A stretch of 25,691 nucleotides of DNA from CAYQJC01 sp964417825 (GTDB taxonomy: Bacteria > Patescibacteriota > Minisyncoccia > Minisyncoccales > CG1-02-41-26), in the NCBI GenBank assembly GCA_964417825.1, contig CAYQJC010000005.1, positions 1-25,691 of the forward strand. Reading direction: 5' to 3'. This document shows, one piece after another, positions 13,847 to 21,029 of the stretch (position 1 is the stretch's first letter; every line of letters begins with the position of its first letter). The notes under the pieces were generated by a model that worked only from the letters and a program-made list of their open reading frames with translations, did no database searches and was not told the DNA's origin. The position numbers and the translations under genes were made by a program.

Positions 13847-13886
13847 TTAAGAATTCGAGAACTTTATAATCCTATTTTTATTTAAT

Positions 13887-13924
13887 CTGTTTTTAATTCA
13901 CCTACCTGTTTTTAATTCACCTAC
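13887..13924. repeat. 19-bp tandem duplication overlapping repeat copy 5
   Basis: CTGTTTTTAATTCACCTAC occurs twice in direct succession (13887-13905 and 13906-13924). The second copy runs into palindromic repeat 5, so this looks like a partial duplication of the left half of that repeat. Confidence 0.75.
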
Positions 13925-13943
13925 GATCGTGGTTTAGTTAAGT
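13914..13943. repeat. 30-bp palindromic repeat, copy 5
   Basis: AATTCACCTACGATCGTGG followed by TTTAGTTAAGT. It lies 93 bp before the acs -35 box and about 130 bp before the acs ATG, a position compatible with control of acs by the adjacent PaaX-like regulator. Confidence 0.65.
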
Positions 13944-14036
13944 TTTGTTTTTTTGGTGGCAATTTTTATATTTTTATAATTTATAAATTGATTTTTATAT
14001 TATAAATAGAATAAATAGAAAAATCATATTTTTGAT

Positions 14037-14065
14037 TTGCCTGACTTTTTAATTTTAGGTATAAT
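14037..14065 (+). promoter_or_regulatory. Promoter of acs, probably giving a leaderless mRNA
   Basis: TTGCCT (14037-14042) and TATAAT (14060-14065) are spaced by 17 bp. A start site 6-8 bp after the -10 would fall at or within 1-2 nt of the acs ATG (14074). No ribosome-binding site fits between them, so the transcript would be leaderless. Confidence 0.6.
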
Positions 14066-14073
14066 GTTTAAAT

Positions 14074-16026
14074 ATGGCAAAACCACGAATAATTAAAAAA
14101 GGAGATTTGTATTTTCCAGGAAAAGAAATAAAAGAAAAGGCTTGGTTGAAAGATGGGTCTGTTTATAAAAAAGCAGAAGAGGACCCGATTAAATTCTGGG
14201 GGAATCTAGCAAGAGAATTAAGCTGGCGAAAAAAATGGGAAAAAACATTTGAGCATAATCCTCCATATTTTGAGTGGTTCAAAGGAGGAAAATTAAATAT
14301 TACTGAAAATATTTTTGAGAACAATCCTCAGGGTTGGGATAAGATAAAAAATAAAACAGCTATAATTTGGGAGCCTGAACCGGTTGAGGAGAAACCGAGA
14401 ATTTTAACTTATGGAGAATTGGCAGAGGAAGTCAATAAATTTAGCAATGCTTTAAAAAAACTGGGGGTGAAAAAGGGAGATAGGGTTGGGATTTATCTGC
14501 CCATGATTCCCGAAGGCATAATTTCAATGCTGGCTTGTGCCAGAATCGGAGCGATTCACACGGTGGTTTTTTCTGCTTTTTCACCCATTGCCTTGAGAGT
14601 GAGATTGCAAGACACAGAAAGTCGAATTTTAATCACTTGTGATGGATATTTCAGGAGAGGGAAAATCATTAATTTGAAAGAAAACGCCGATGAAGGAATT
14701 CGAGAAACCAAGGTTGAGAAAATGGTGGTAGTAAAGAGAGCAGGAAATGAAATTCCTTGGCAGGCGGGAAAAGATTTGTGGTGGCATAAGTTAACCAGTG
14801 ATGAAAGTAATTTGTGTAGACCCGAAATAATGGATGCGGAGGACCTCTTGTTTATTTTATACACTTCGGGCTCGACTGGGAGACCAAAGGGATGTTGTCA
14901 CGCTTGTGGAGGCTATACTGTTCAGGCCTATTGGACTGCCAAGTGGATATTTGATTTGCGAGAAGATGATATCTTTTGGTCAATGGCCGACATAGGTTGG
15001 ATAACCGGGCATACCTATTCCTGTTATGGCCCTTTATTAAATGGGACAAGTTTTGTTATGTTTGAGGGGGCACCCGACTGGCCCAATCCCGATAGATGGG
15101 CTCAAATTATTGAAAAATACGGAATAACAACTTTCTATACTGCACCAACCGCCATAAGAATGTTTGAAAAATATAATGGCAAAATTGCCAGGAATTACAA
15201 ATTTAATAGTTTACAAATTTTGGGATCGGTTGGTGAGCCAATTGATGAAGCTGCTTGGCAATGGTATTTCAAGGAAGTTGGCAAAGAAAGATGTCCAATA
15301 GTTGACACCTGGTGGCAAACGGAAACTGGTGGGATTCTGATAACTTCTTTGCCTGGGATTGGCCCTTTCAAGCCAGCTTTTGTGGGCTTGCCGTTCCCTG
15401 GAGTGAAAGTTGATATTCTTGATAAAGATGGGAAATCGTGTTCTCTAGGAGAAGAGGGAAACTTAGTTATCCTTCCTCCTTTCAGCCCGGGACTGTTGCG
15501 GGGAATTTACAAAAATCCAAAAAAATATCTCGATACTTATTGGAGTCAATACGGAAAAGAAGTTTATTTCACTTCCGATGCTGCTCTAAAAGACAAAAAT
15601 GGGTTGATTCGGATTGTTGGAAGAATCGATGATGTTATTAAAGTTGCTGGCCATCGGGTAACTACCGGGGAGATGGAAGCGGCCATTAATTTACATCCTG
15701 ACATTACTGAATGTGCGGTTATTGGTATTCCTGATGAAATAAAAGGAGAGGTGCCGGTTGCTTTTGTAATTTTAAAAAGAGAAAGGAACGAGGAAGAAAT
15801 TAAAACAGAAGTAGTGGCCCAGGTAAGAAAAGAAATAGGACCAATCGCTTTACCAAAAAATGTCTGGGTAGTCAATGATCTTCCAAAAACAAGATCAGGA
15901 AAAATTATGCGAAGAATTTTAAAAAGGCTGTTTACCGGGGAGGAGCTTGGGGATTTATCCACTTTAGCCAATCCCCAGAGCGTTGAAGAAATAAAAGAAA
16001 AAATAGGAAAGGTGCCAAAAAAATAG
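14074..16026 (+). CDS. acs: Acetyl-CoA synthetase (AMP-forming acetate--CoA ligase)
   Basis: This 650-residue ANL-family enzyme activates acetate (or a related short acid) with ATP to acyl-AMP and then acyl-CoA. The N-terminal region FWGNLARELSWRKKWEKTFEHNPPYFEWFKGGKLN matches acetyl-CoA synthetases rather than long-chain ligases. The P-loop-like YTSGSTGRPKGCCHACGGY starts at residue 263 and WWQTETGG at 413. The hinge VGRIDDVIKVAGHRVTTGEMEAAI leads into the C-terminal domain with the catalytic Lys610 in LPKTRSGKIMRR, the site acetylated in other bacteria. CCHACGG replaces the usual VVHTTGG, a mild variation. It is probably transcribed from its own promoter as a leaderless mRNA and may be controlled by the PaaX-like protein. 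Confidence 0.93.
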   Translation: MAKPRIIKKGDLYFPGKEIKEKAWLKDGSVYKKAEEDPIKFWGNLARELSWRKKWEKTFEHNPPYFEWFKGGKLNITENIFENNPQGWDKIKNKTAIIWEPEPVEEKPRILTYGELAEEVNKFSNALKKLGVKKGDRVGIYLPMIPEGIISMLACARIGAIHTVVFSAFSPIALRVRLQDTESRILITCDGYFRRGKIINLKENADEGIRETKVEKMVVVKRAGNEIPWQAGKDLWWHKLTSDESNLCRPEIMDAEDLLFILYTSGSTGRPKGCCHACGGYTVQAYWTAKWIFDLREDDIFWSMADIGWITGHTYSCYGPLLNGTSFVMFEGAPDWPNPDRWAQIIEKYGITTFYTAPTAIRMFEKYNGKIARNYKFNSLQILGSVGEPIDEAAWQWYFKEVGKERCPIVDTWWQTETGGILITSLPGIGPFKPAFVGLPFPGVKVDILDKDGKSCSLGEEGNLVILPPFSPGLLRGIYKNPKKYLDTYWSQYGKEVYFTSDAALKDKNGLIRIVGRIDDVIKVAGHRVTTGEMEAAINLHPDITECAVIGIPDEIKGEVPVAFVILKRERNEEEIKTEVVAQVRKEIGPIALPKNVWVVNDLPKTRSGKIMRRILKRLFTGEELGDLSTLANPQSVEEIKEKIGKVPKK

Positions 16027-16050
16027 GGAGGTGCACTATTTTTTAGAATT

Positions 16051-16596
16051 ATGAAACAAAAACAGAAAGGATTTACTTTAATTGAATTATTGGTGGTTAT
16101 TACTATTATCGGAATTTTAGCTGGTATGGTAGTGCTCTCTTCAGTGAGAGGGACGGCTCAAGCAAGAGACGCCAGAAGAATCCAGGAGCTTTACCAGATT
16201 GCCAATGCTTTATTGCAGTATAAATCAGTTAACAAGCAATTCCCGGCTGGAGCAGATGATGCCGTGCTTGGCTGCGATACTTTAGCCAATGGACCCTGGG
16301 ATGTTGGTAATGAAGCTGCTCCCGGGAACCCTTTTATTCAATCCTTGGTTGATGAGGAATTTTTAGCCCCTTTACCGAGGGAATGGACAGGGGTTCAAGA
16401 CCCCTGGGGTACTCAATGTACTTACCGTTATCAAAAAGCAGTCGATCCCTGTGGGTGCACAGGGACCTATGCTATTTTGTACGCTGCTTGCGAAACAAAA
16501 CATTGTCCCACCGGTGAGAAACCAGATTGTTGCACGTGGGCTGAAGGTTCAGGAGACTATGATCCTTACGACATAATCATTTTTTTGAAAGAGTAA
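16051..16596 (+). CDS. Type IV pilin / pseudopilin-like protein
   Basis: This 181-residue precursor has a class III signal: short basic leader MKQKQKG, then FTLIELLVVITIIGILAGMVVLSSV, with the invariant Glu at position +5 of the mature protein and cleavage expected after Gly7. The globular part is cysteine-rich (CGCTGTY, CETKHCPTGEKPDCCTW) and ends in DPYDIIIFLKE, similar in layout to GspG-like pseudopilins that use a C-terminal acidic loop. It would be a fibre subunit for DNA uptake, adhesion or secretion. Pilus assembly genes are not in this window. Two short GC-rich hairpins occur in the coding sequence (16393-16411 and 16447-16464). The gene lies 24 bp after acs and may be read through from it. 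Confidence 0.88.
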   Translation: MKQKQKGFTLIELLVVITIIGILAGMVVLSSVRGTAQARDARRIQELYQIANALLQYKSVNKQFPAGADDAVLGCDTLANGPWDVGNEAAPGNPFIQSLVDEEFLAPLPREWTGVQDPWGTQCTYRYQKAVDPCGCTGTYAILYAACETKHCPTGEKPDCCTWAEGSGDYDPYDIIIFLKE

Positions 16597-16614
16597 CGAT
16601 ATAGATGATATAAA
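16585..16614 (+). promoter_or_regulatory. Possible ppsA promoter inside the end of the pilin gene
   Basis: TTGAAA (16585-16590) and TATAAA (16609-16614) are separated by 18 bp, predicting a start near 16621, about 20 nt before the ppsA ATG at 16643. No clear ribosome-binding site follows. An ACGATCGT palindrome (16619-16626) lies at the expected start site. Confidence 0.4.
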
Positions 16615-16642
16615 TGACACGATCGTTATATAGTTATTACCT

Positions 16643-19054
16643 ATGAAGAAGAGTAATAAATATATTTTATGGTTTAAGAATATCTCTCACAGAGATGTTT
16701 CTTTGGTGGGAGGGAAAAATGCTTCTTTAGGAGAGATGTTTTCAAAACTATCGAAAAAAGGAATTAATGTTCCCGATGGCTTTGCTTTAACCTCTAAAAC
16801 TTATTGGTATTTTTTAAAAGAAAACGGAATCGACAGAAAACTTAAAGAAATTTTTAAAAAATTTAATCCAAAAAGTTTAAAGAGCTTAGAAGAAACTGCC
16901 AAAACAATTAAAAATTTAATTTTGAAAGGAAAATTCCCAAAAGACTTAGAACAAGAGATTATAAAAAATTACAAGAAATTATCTAGGGAATATGGAGAAC
17001 TTTTTGCTGATGTGGCGGTTCGCTCTTCGGGTACGGCTGAAGATTTAGCTACTGCTTCTTTTGCTGGACAGCATGAAACTTATTTGAACATCAGAGGAAT
17101 TGAGAATATTTTGGAAGCTGTTAAAAAATGCATTGCTTCAATGTTCAATGCTAGAGCGATTGCTTACCGAGAAGAAAAAGGATTCTCACATTTAAAAATT
17201 GCTCTCTCGGTTGGGGTGCAGAAAATGGTAAGGTCTGATTTAGCTTCTTCTGGAGTGATGTTTACTCTTGATACTGAAACCGGCTTTCAAAATGTAGTTT
17301 TAATAAATTCAATCTGGGGGGTTGGGGAGATGATAGTTAAAGGGAAAATTACTCCAGATGAATTTTTTGTTTTTAAGCCAACCCTTCGTCGCTTCGCTCC
17401 TCAGGGTAAACTTTATCGGCCAATTATTGTCAAAAATTTAGGAAGAAAAACAAAAAAATATATTTACAAAAAAGATGGAGGATTAAAAGAAGTAAATGTC
17501 TCGCCAAATCAACAATTAAAATTTTCTTTAAATGACCAAGAGATTTTAACTCTAGCTCGCTGGGCCTGTTTGATTGAGGATCATTATAAAGCTCCTCAAG
17601 ATATTGAATGGGCAAAAGATGGCAAGACCGGTCAATTGTTTATCGTTCAATCTAGACCAGAGACTGTTCACACTCCAAAAATAGCCAAAGTTTTTGAAGA
17701 ATATGAAATAAAAACAAAAAAATCTCCTCTCTTAACGGGTATAGCGATTGGTGATAAAATCGGTGTTGGCAGAGTACATGTGATTCCTGATGTTTCTAAA
17801 ATTTCTCAATTTAAGAAAGGTGAAGTTTTAGTAACAAAAATGACTGATCCTGATTGGACAAGTGTTATGCATTTAGCTTCAGCAATTGTCACGGACGAAG
17901 GATCAAAGACCTGTCATGCAGCCATTATCTCAAGAGAACTTGGGATTCCCTGTATTGTGGGTACTCAAAAAGCAACCAAAATTTTAAAAAGCGGCCAAAC
18001 TGTAACTGTCGATTGCGCTCAGGGATTAAACGGAAGAATATTTTTAGGCAAAATCCCTTTTGAAGTTAAAAGATATGATTTAAAGGCGATACCAAAACTG
18101 GAGACGAAAATAATGATAAACATTGGTGCCCCAGAAATTGCTTTTCAGGCTTCATTTTTGCCAAATGACGGAGTGGGTTTGGCCAGAATTGAATTTATTT
18201 TGGCTGAGAAAATTAGAGTTCATCCCTTAGCCCTCTATCATTATGAAAAGTTAAAAAGAAAGGCTAAAAAGGACAAAAAAATTGGAGAAATTGTCAAAAA
18301 AATTGATGAAATTACTATCGAGCACAAAGACAAAAAAGAACACTTTTACAAAGAATTGGCTGAAGGAATTGCCCAAATAGCCGCTGCCTTTTGGCCAAAA
18401 CCAGTAATTGTCAGATTATCGGATTTGAAAACAAATGAATATCGGGCTTTAATTGGTGGAGAATTGTTTGAGCCAGAAGAAGCCAATCCGATGATTGGCT
18501 GGCGGGGGGCGGCCAGATATTATGATGAGAAGTTTAGGCCGGCTTTTCAAATGGAATGCCAAGCTTTAAAAAGAGCAAGAGAAGAATTTGGCTTGAAAAA
18601 TATCTGGGCAATGGTTCCCTTTTGCAGAACTCTTGAAGAAGGAAAGAAAGTTTTAGAATTGATGAAAAAATATGGCTTGGAAAAAGGTAAAGACGGTTTA
18701 AAAGTGATTGTAATGTGCGAAATTCCTTCCAATGTAATTTTAGCCGAAGAATTTTTAGAGATATTTGATGGAGTAAGTTTAGGAACCAATGACCTTCTTC
18801 AAACCACTTTAGGAATCGATCGAGATAATGCCTATCTTAGTAAAATTGCTGACGAAAATAATGAAGCGATAAAAAGAAGTGTAGCCAAAGTTATTGAATT
18901 AGCTAATAAAATGGGCAAATATAACGGAATTTGTGGAGACGCCCCCTCAACAATTCCGGAATTTGCCCATTTCCTCTTAGATTGTAAAATTGAGTCAATG
19001 TCTTTATCTCCAGATGCAGTAATTAAAACGATTCTAAATTTAGCAAAAAAATGA
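16643..19054 (+). CDS. ppsA: Phosphoenolpyruvate synthase (pyruvate, water dikinase)
   Basis: This 803-residue three-domain enzyme converts pyruvate and ATP to PEP, AMP and phosphate. The N-terminal ATP-binding domain (about 1-345) shows VSLVGGKNASLGEMF, VAVRSSGTAEDLATASFAGQHETYLNI and QDIEWAKDG...LFIVQSRPET. The swivelling domain carries the phospho-accepting His425 in TDEGSKTCHAAIISRELGIPCIVGT. The C-terminal TIM barrel has GVGLARIEFIL, NPMIGWRGAARYY, EIPSNVILAEEF, SLGTNDLLQTTLGIDRD and GICGDAPSTIPEF, whose Cys is the catalytic acid. An apparent small insertion RRFAPQG (249-255) is encoded by unusually GC-rich DNA. Where pyruvate kinase is lacking, such enzymes may also run towards pyruvate. 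The stop overlaps the next start by ATGA. Confidence 0.93.
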   Translation: MKKSNKYILWFKNISHRDVSLVGGKNASLGEMFSKLSKKGINVPDGFALTSKTYWYFLKENGIDRKLKEIFKKFNPKSLKSLEETAKTIKNLILKGKFPKDLEQEIIKNYKKLSREYGELFADVAVRSSGTAEDLATASFAGQHETYLNIRGIENILEAVKKCIASMFNARAIAYREEKGFSHLKIALSVGVQKMVRSDLASSGVMFTLDTETGFQNVVLINSIWGVGEMIVKGKITPDEFFVFKPTLRRFAPQGKLYRPIIVKNLGRKTKKYIYKKDGGLKEVNVSPNQQLKFSLNDQEILTLARWACLIEDHYKAPQDIEWAKDGKTGQLFIVQSRPETVHTPKIAKVFEEYEIKTKKSPLLTGIAIGDKIGVGRVHVIPDVSKISQFKKGEVLVTKMTDPDWTSVMHLASAIVTDEGSKTCHAAIISRELGIPCIVGTQKATKILKSGQTVTVDCAQGLNGRIFLGKIPFEVKRYDLKAIPKLETKIMINIGAPEIAFQASFLPNDGVGLARIEFILAEKIRVHPLALYHYEKLKRKAKKDKKIGEIVKKIDEITIEHKDKKEHFYKELAEGIAQIAAAFWPKPVIVRLSDLKTNEYRALIGGELFEPEEANPMIGWRGAARYYDEKFRPAFQMECQALKRAREEFGLKNIWAMVPFCRTLEEGKKVLELMKKYGLEKGKDGLKVIVMCEIPSNVILAEEFLEIFDGVSLGTNDLLQTTLGIDRDNAYLSKIADENNEAIKRSVAKVIELANKMGKYNGICGDAPSTIPEFAHFLLDCKIESMSLSPDAVIKTILNLAKK

Positions 19055-20040
19055 AATACGATATCATTACATTTGGTTCAGCAACCAGAGATACATTTTT
19101 AAGATTAAAAAAAGAGAACTACCGAATTTTAGGAGAGCGAGAATCGCCAGAGGGCCAATCTCTTTGTTTTCCTTTAGGAAGCAAAATTTTCATTGAAGAT
19201 TTACAAGTTTCAACTGGTGGGGGCGCGACAAACACTGCTTGTACTTTCAGCAACCATAGTTTTAAGGTGGCGGTCTGCAGTAAAGTTGGTGATGACAAAA
19301 GAGGAGAAGCAGTAATTGACGAACTCAAAAGATTCCGAGTTGATACTCAATTTATTAAAAAAGATAGAAACTATCCAACTGCCTATTCAGCCATTCTTTC
19401 TTTCGCTGGAGAAAGAACTATTTTAGTTTATCGAGGAGCTTGTCATTTTATGGAAGAAAAAGAGCTTCCTTTTTCCAAACTGAAAGCTAAATGGTTCTAT
19501 TTGGCTCCTTTAAGCGAAAAATCAGCTCAGCTTTTTGGGCCTTTAGTGAGATTCGCAAAAGCTCAGAAAATAAAAATCGCTGCCAATCTAGGAAATAGTC
19601 AGATAAAATTAGGAGAGAAAGTTTTAAAGCCAATTCTCCAAGAACTTGATGTTCTAATTCTAAACAGAGAAGAGGCTTCACTCCTTTCAGGGATTGAGAA
19701 AGAGAAAGAGACGGAAATAATTAAGAAACTAAAAGAATTAATTAAAGGTATTTTAGTAATTACTAAAGGTAAAGAAGGTTCGGTAGTTTGTGATGGAAGC
19801 TATATTTATCAAGCCCCAGCGCCTTCGGTTTTACCCTTCGAAAAAACTGGAGCTGGCGACGCTTTTGGCAGTGGGTTTTTAAGTGGACTTTTAGAAAAAA
19901 ATAATATAGAATATGCTATTCAAAGAGGAACAGCGAATTCAACCAGCTGCATTCAGAAAATTGGTGCTAAAAATGGACTTTTGAAAAAAGGTCAATGGGG
20001 TTCTTGGCCAAAAGTAAAAGTAACTAAAACTCTTTTATGA
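19051..20040 (+). CDS. PfkB-family sugar/nucleoside kinase
   Basis: This 329-residue ribokinase-like kinase has the N-terminal substrate-binding signature STGGGATNTACTFS (about 54-67) and VGDDKRGEAVIDELKRF. The C-terminal PfkB signature KTGAGDAFGSGFLSGLL has the catalytic base Asp270 and the anion hole GAGD. The substrate could be a sugar, a sugar phosphate or a nucleoside; AKWFYLAPLSE and GNSQIKLG resemble adenosine/ribokinase-like members of CPR and archaea but do not decide it. It overlaps ppsA and the downstream ferredoxin by 4 bp each, so all three are translationally coupled. Co-expression with PEP synthase suggests a carbon-metabolism role. Confidence 0.85.
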   Translation: MKYDIITFGSATRDTFLRLKKENYRILGERESPEGQSLCFPLGSKIFIEDLQVSTGGGATNTACTFSNHSFKVAVCSKVGDDKRGEAVIDELKRFRVDTQFIKKDRNYPTAYSAILSFAGERTILVYRGACHFMEEKELPFSKLKAKWFYLAPLSEKSAQLFGPLVRFAKAQKIKIAANLGNSQIKLGEKVLKPILQELDVLILNREEASLLSGIEKEKETEIIKKLKELIKGILVITKGKEGSVVCDGSYIYQAPAPSVLPFEKTGAGDAFGSGFLSGLLEKNNIEYAIQRGTANSTSCIQKIGAKNGLLKKGQWGSWPKVKVTKTLL

Positions 20041-20255
20041 AAATAATTTTAGATAAGTCGAAATGCATTGGTTGTGGAAGTTGTCAGGCAGTTTGTCCTA
20101 AATTTTTTGAGTTGAGAGAAGACGGGAAAAGCCATTTAGTAAGAGAAAATCCTGATCTCGAGGATGAGAAAGAGAAAATTGAGGTTGAAAAAGTGGGTTG
20201 TGCTAACCAAGCAGCTGAAGTTTGTCCGGTTCAAGCCATCCAGATTGAGAAATAA
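20037..20255 (+). CDS. Single [4Fe-4S] ferredoxin
   Basis: This 72-residue protein has CIGCGSCQAVCP (Cys10, 13, 16, 20) and a second half GCANQAAEVCPVQAI (Cys55, 63). The expected cluster ligands are Cys10, 13, 16 and 63, while Cys20 and Cys55 could form the disulfide known in Pyrococcus and Thermotoga ferredoxins. Cys13 is kept, so a full 4Fe cluster is expected rather than a 3Fe or Asp-ligated form. It would be a small cytoplasmic electron carrier for a ferredoxin-dependent enzyme. The ATG overlaps the kinase stop by 4 bp. A 10-bp inverted repeat follows directly. Confidence 0.92.
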   Translation: MKIILDKSKCIGCGSCQAVCPKFFELREDGKSHLVRENPDLEDEKEKIEVEKVGCANQAAEVCPVQAIQIEK

Positions 20256-20296
20256 CATATAGATAAGATCTAGATAACTATCATGTTCTATATGTT
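20254..20296. repeat. Inverted repeat after the ferredoxin gene
   Basis: AACATATAGA (20254-20263) is the perfect reverse complement of TCTATATGTT (20287-20296). The loop of 23 nt holds AGATCT and GATA/TATC words. The left arm begins in the ferredoxin stop codon and the right arm ends on the first base of the TATAAT of the next promoter, so it may be an operator for the rplY transcript. Confidence 0.6.
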
Positions 20297-20301
20297 ATAA
20301 T
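20293..20301 (+). promoter_or_regulatory. Extended -10 promoter for rplY
   Basis: TGTTATAAT is a perfect extended -10 element (TGn-TATAAT). The -35 region (20273-20278, GATAAC) is weak, as tolerated by extended -10 promoters. The predicted start is near 20308, leaving a ~26-nt leader that includes a GAAAGGA ribosome-binding site before the ATG at 20334. Confidence 0.6.
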
Positions 20302-20333
20302 TATTTTGGAATGGAATTTTAGAGAAAGGAATT

Positions 20334-21023
20334 ATGATGGAACTGAAAGTTAAAATCAGAGAAAAATTTGGCCGGAAGACAAAATCTCTGAGGAAAAAGG
20401 GATTAATTCCGGCGATTTTATATGGAGAAGGAATTAAAAACACTCCCCTTGAAGTTTCTGAGAAAGAATTTGAGAAGATTTATCAGCAAGCGGGAGAAAG
20501 TTCCTTAATTCTTTTAGAGATCGAAGGAAAAAATTCAAAGAAAATTGAGGTGTTAATTCATGATCTTGATCGTGATCCTTTAACCGGAAAAATTTTACAT
20601 GTAGATTTTTATCATCCCTCTGCTAAAAAAGAGGTAACTGCTGAAATTCCTATAGTTTTCAAAGGAACCTCTCCAGCAGTAAAAGAAATGGGAGGAATTT
20701 TAGTTAAGGAGATTCAACAGGTCGAGGTTAAGGGATTGCCTCAGAATTTGCCTCGCGAAATAACAGTAAATATTGATTGCTTAAAAACCTTTGATGACAA
20801 AATTCAGATAAAGGATTTAAAAGTACCTCAAGGAGTAAAAATTCTGAGAGAATCAGAAGAAATAGTGGCTAATGTAGTGCCACCGAGAAAAGAAGAGGAA
20901 GAAGTGATTCCACCTCCAGAAGAAGAGAAAGTAGAAGAAAAAGCAGAAGAGAAGATAGAAGAAAAGCCGTCTCAGGAGACCGGAGAGAAAAAAGAAGAAG
21001 TAAAAGAAAAAATAAACGATTAA
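20334..21023 (+). CDS. rplY: 50S ribosomal protein L25 (CTC-type)
   Basis: This 229-residue protein binds 5S rRNA through its N-terminal domain: KVKIREKFGRKTKSLRKKGLIPAILYGEGIKNTPLEVSEKEFEKIY, with HDLDRDPLTGKILHVDFYHP as the standard end of that domain. A CTC-type C-terminal beta domain follows (about 100-185; VTAEIPIVFKG, then VEVKGLPQNLPREITVNI). The last 45 residues are a Glu/Lys-rich tail, common in longer L25 proteins. Two consecutive ATG codons occur; the first is used here, and starting at 20337 would remove one residue. It lies 6 bp before the coiled-coil gene. Confidence 0.94.
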   Translation: MMELKVKIREKFGRKTKSLRKKGLIPAILYGEGIKNTPLEVSEKEFEKIYQQAGESSLILLEIEGKNSKKIEVLIHDLDRDPLTGKILHVDFYHPSAKKEVTAEIPIVFKGTSPAVKEMGGILVKEIQQVEVKGLPQNLPREITVNIDCLKTFDDKIQIKDLKVPQGVKILRESEEIVANVVPPRKEEEEVIPPPEEEKVEEKAEEKIEEKPSQETGEKKEEVKEKIND

Positions 21024-21029
21024 TTTTAT

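Larger units (their letters stand above)
13743..14073. other. 331-bp intergenic region between the PaaX-like gene and acs
   Basis: This AT-rich stretch holds, in order, a polypurine tract with a strong AGGAGG and a 20-codon reading frame, a 24-bp AT palindrome, palindromic repeat copy 4, a 19-bp tandem duplication, repeat copy 5, about 90 bp of A/T-rich DNA without clear features, and the acs promoter. Confidence 0.7.

Noticed and set aside
16393..16464. Two 7-bp GC-rich hairpins in the pilin gene as inserted elements
   Set aside because: They are short, have no flanking duplications, and pilin C-terminal regions vary too much to recognise an insertion. Kept only as a remark in the gene entry.
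16619..16626. Sixth copy of the PaaX-associated palindrome before ppsA
   Set aside because: Only the octamer ACGATCGT matches; the flanking arms do not follow the repeat consensus.
18481..18500. AGCCAATC-CGAT-GATTGGCT hairpin in ppsA
   Set aside because: It encodes the conserved NPMIGWRG motif, so the sequence is constrained by protein function rather than being an inserted element.
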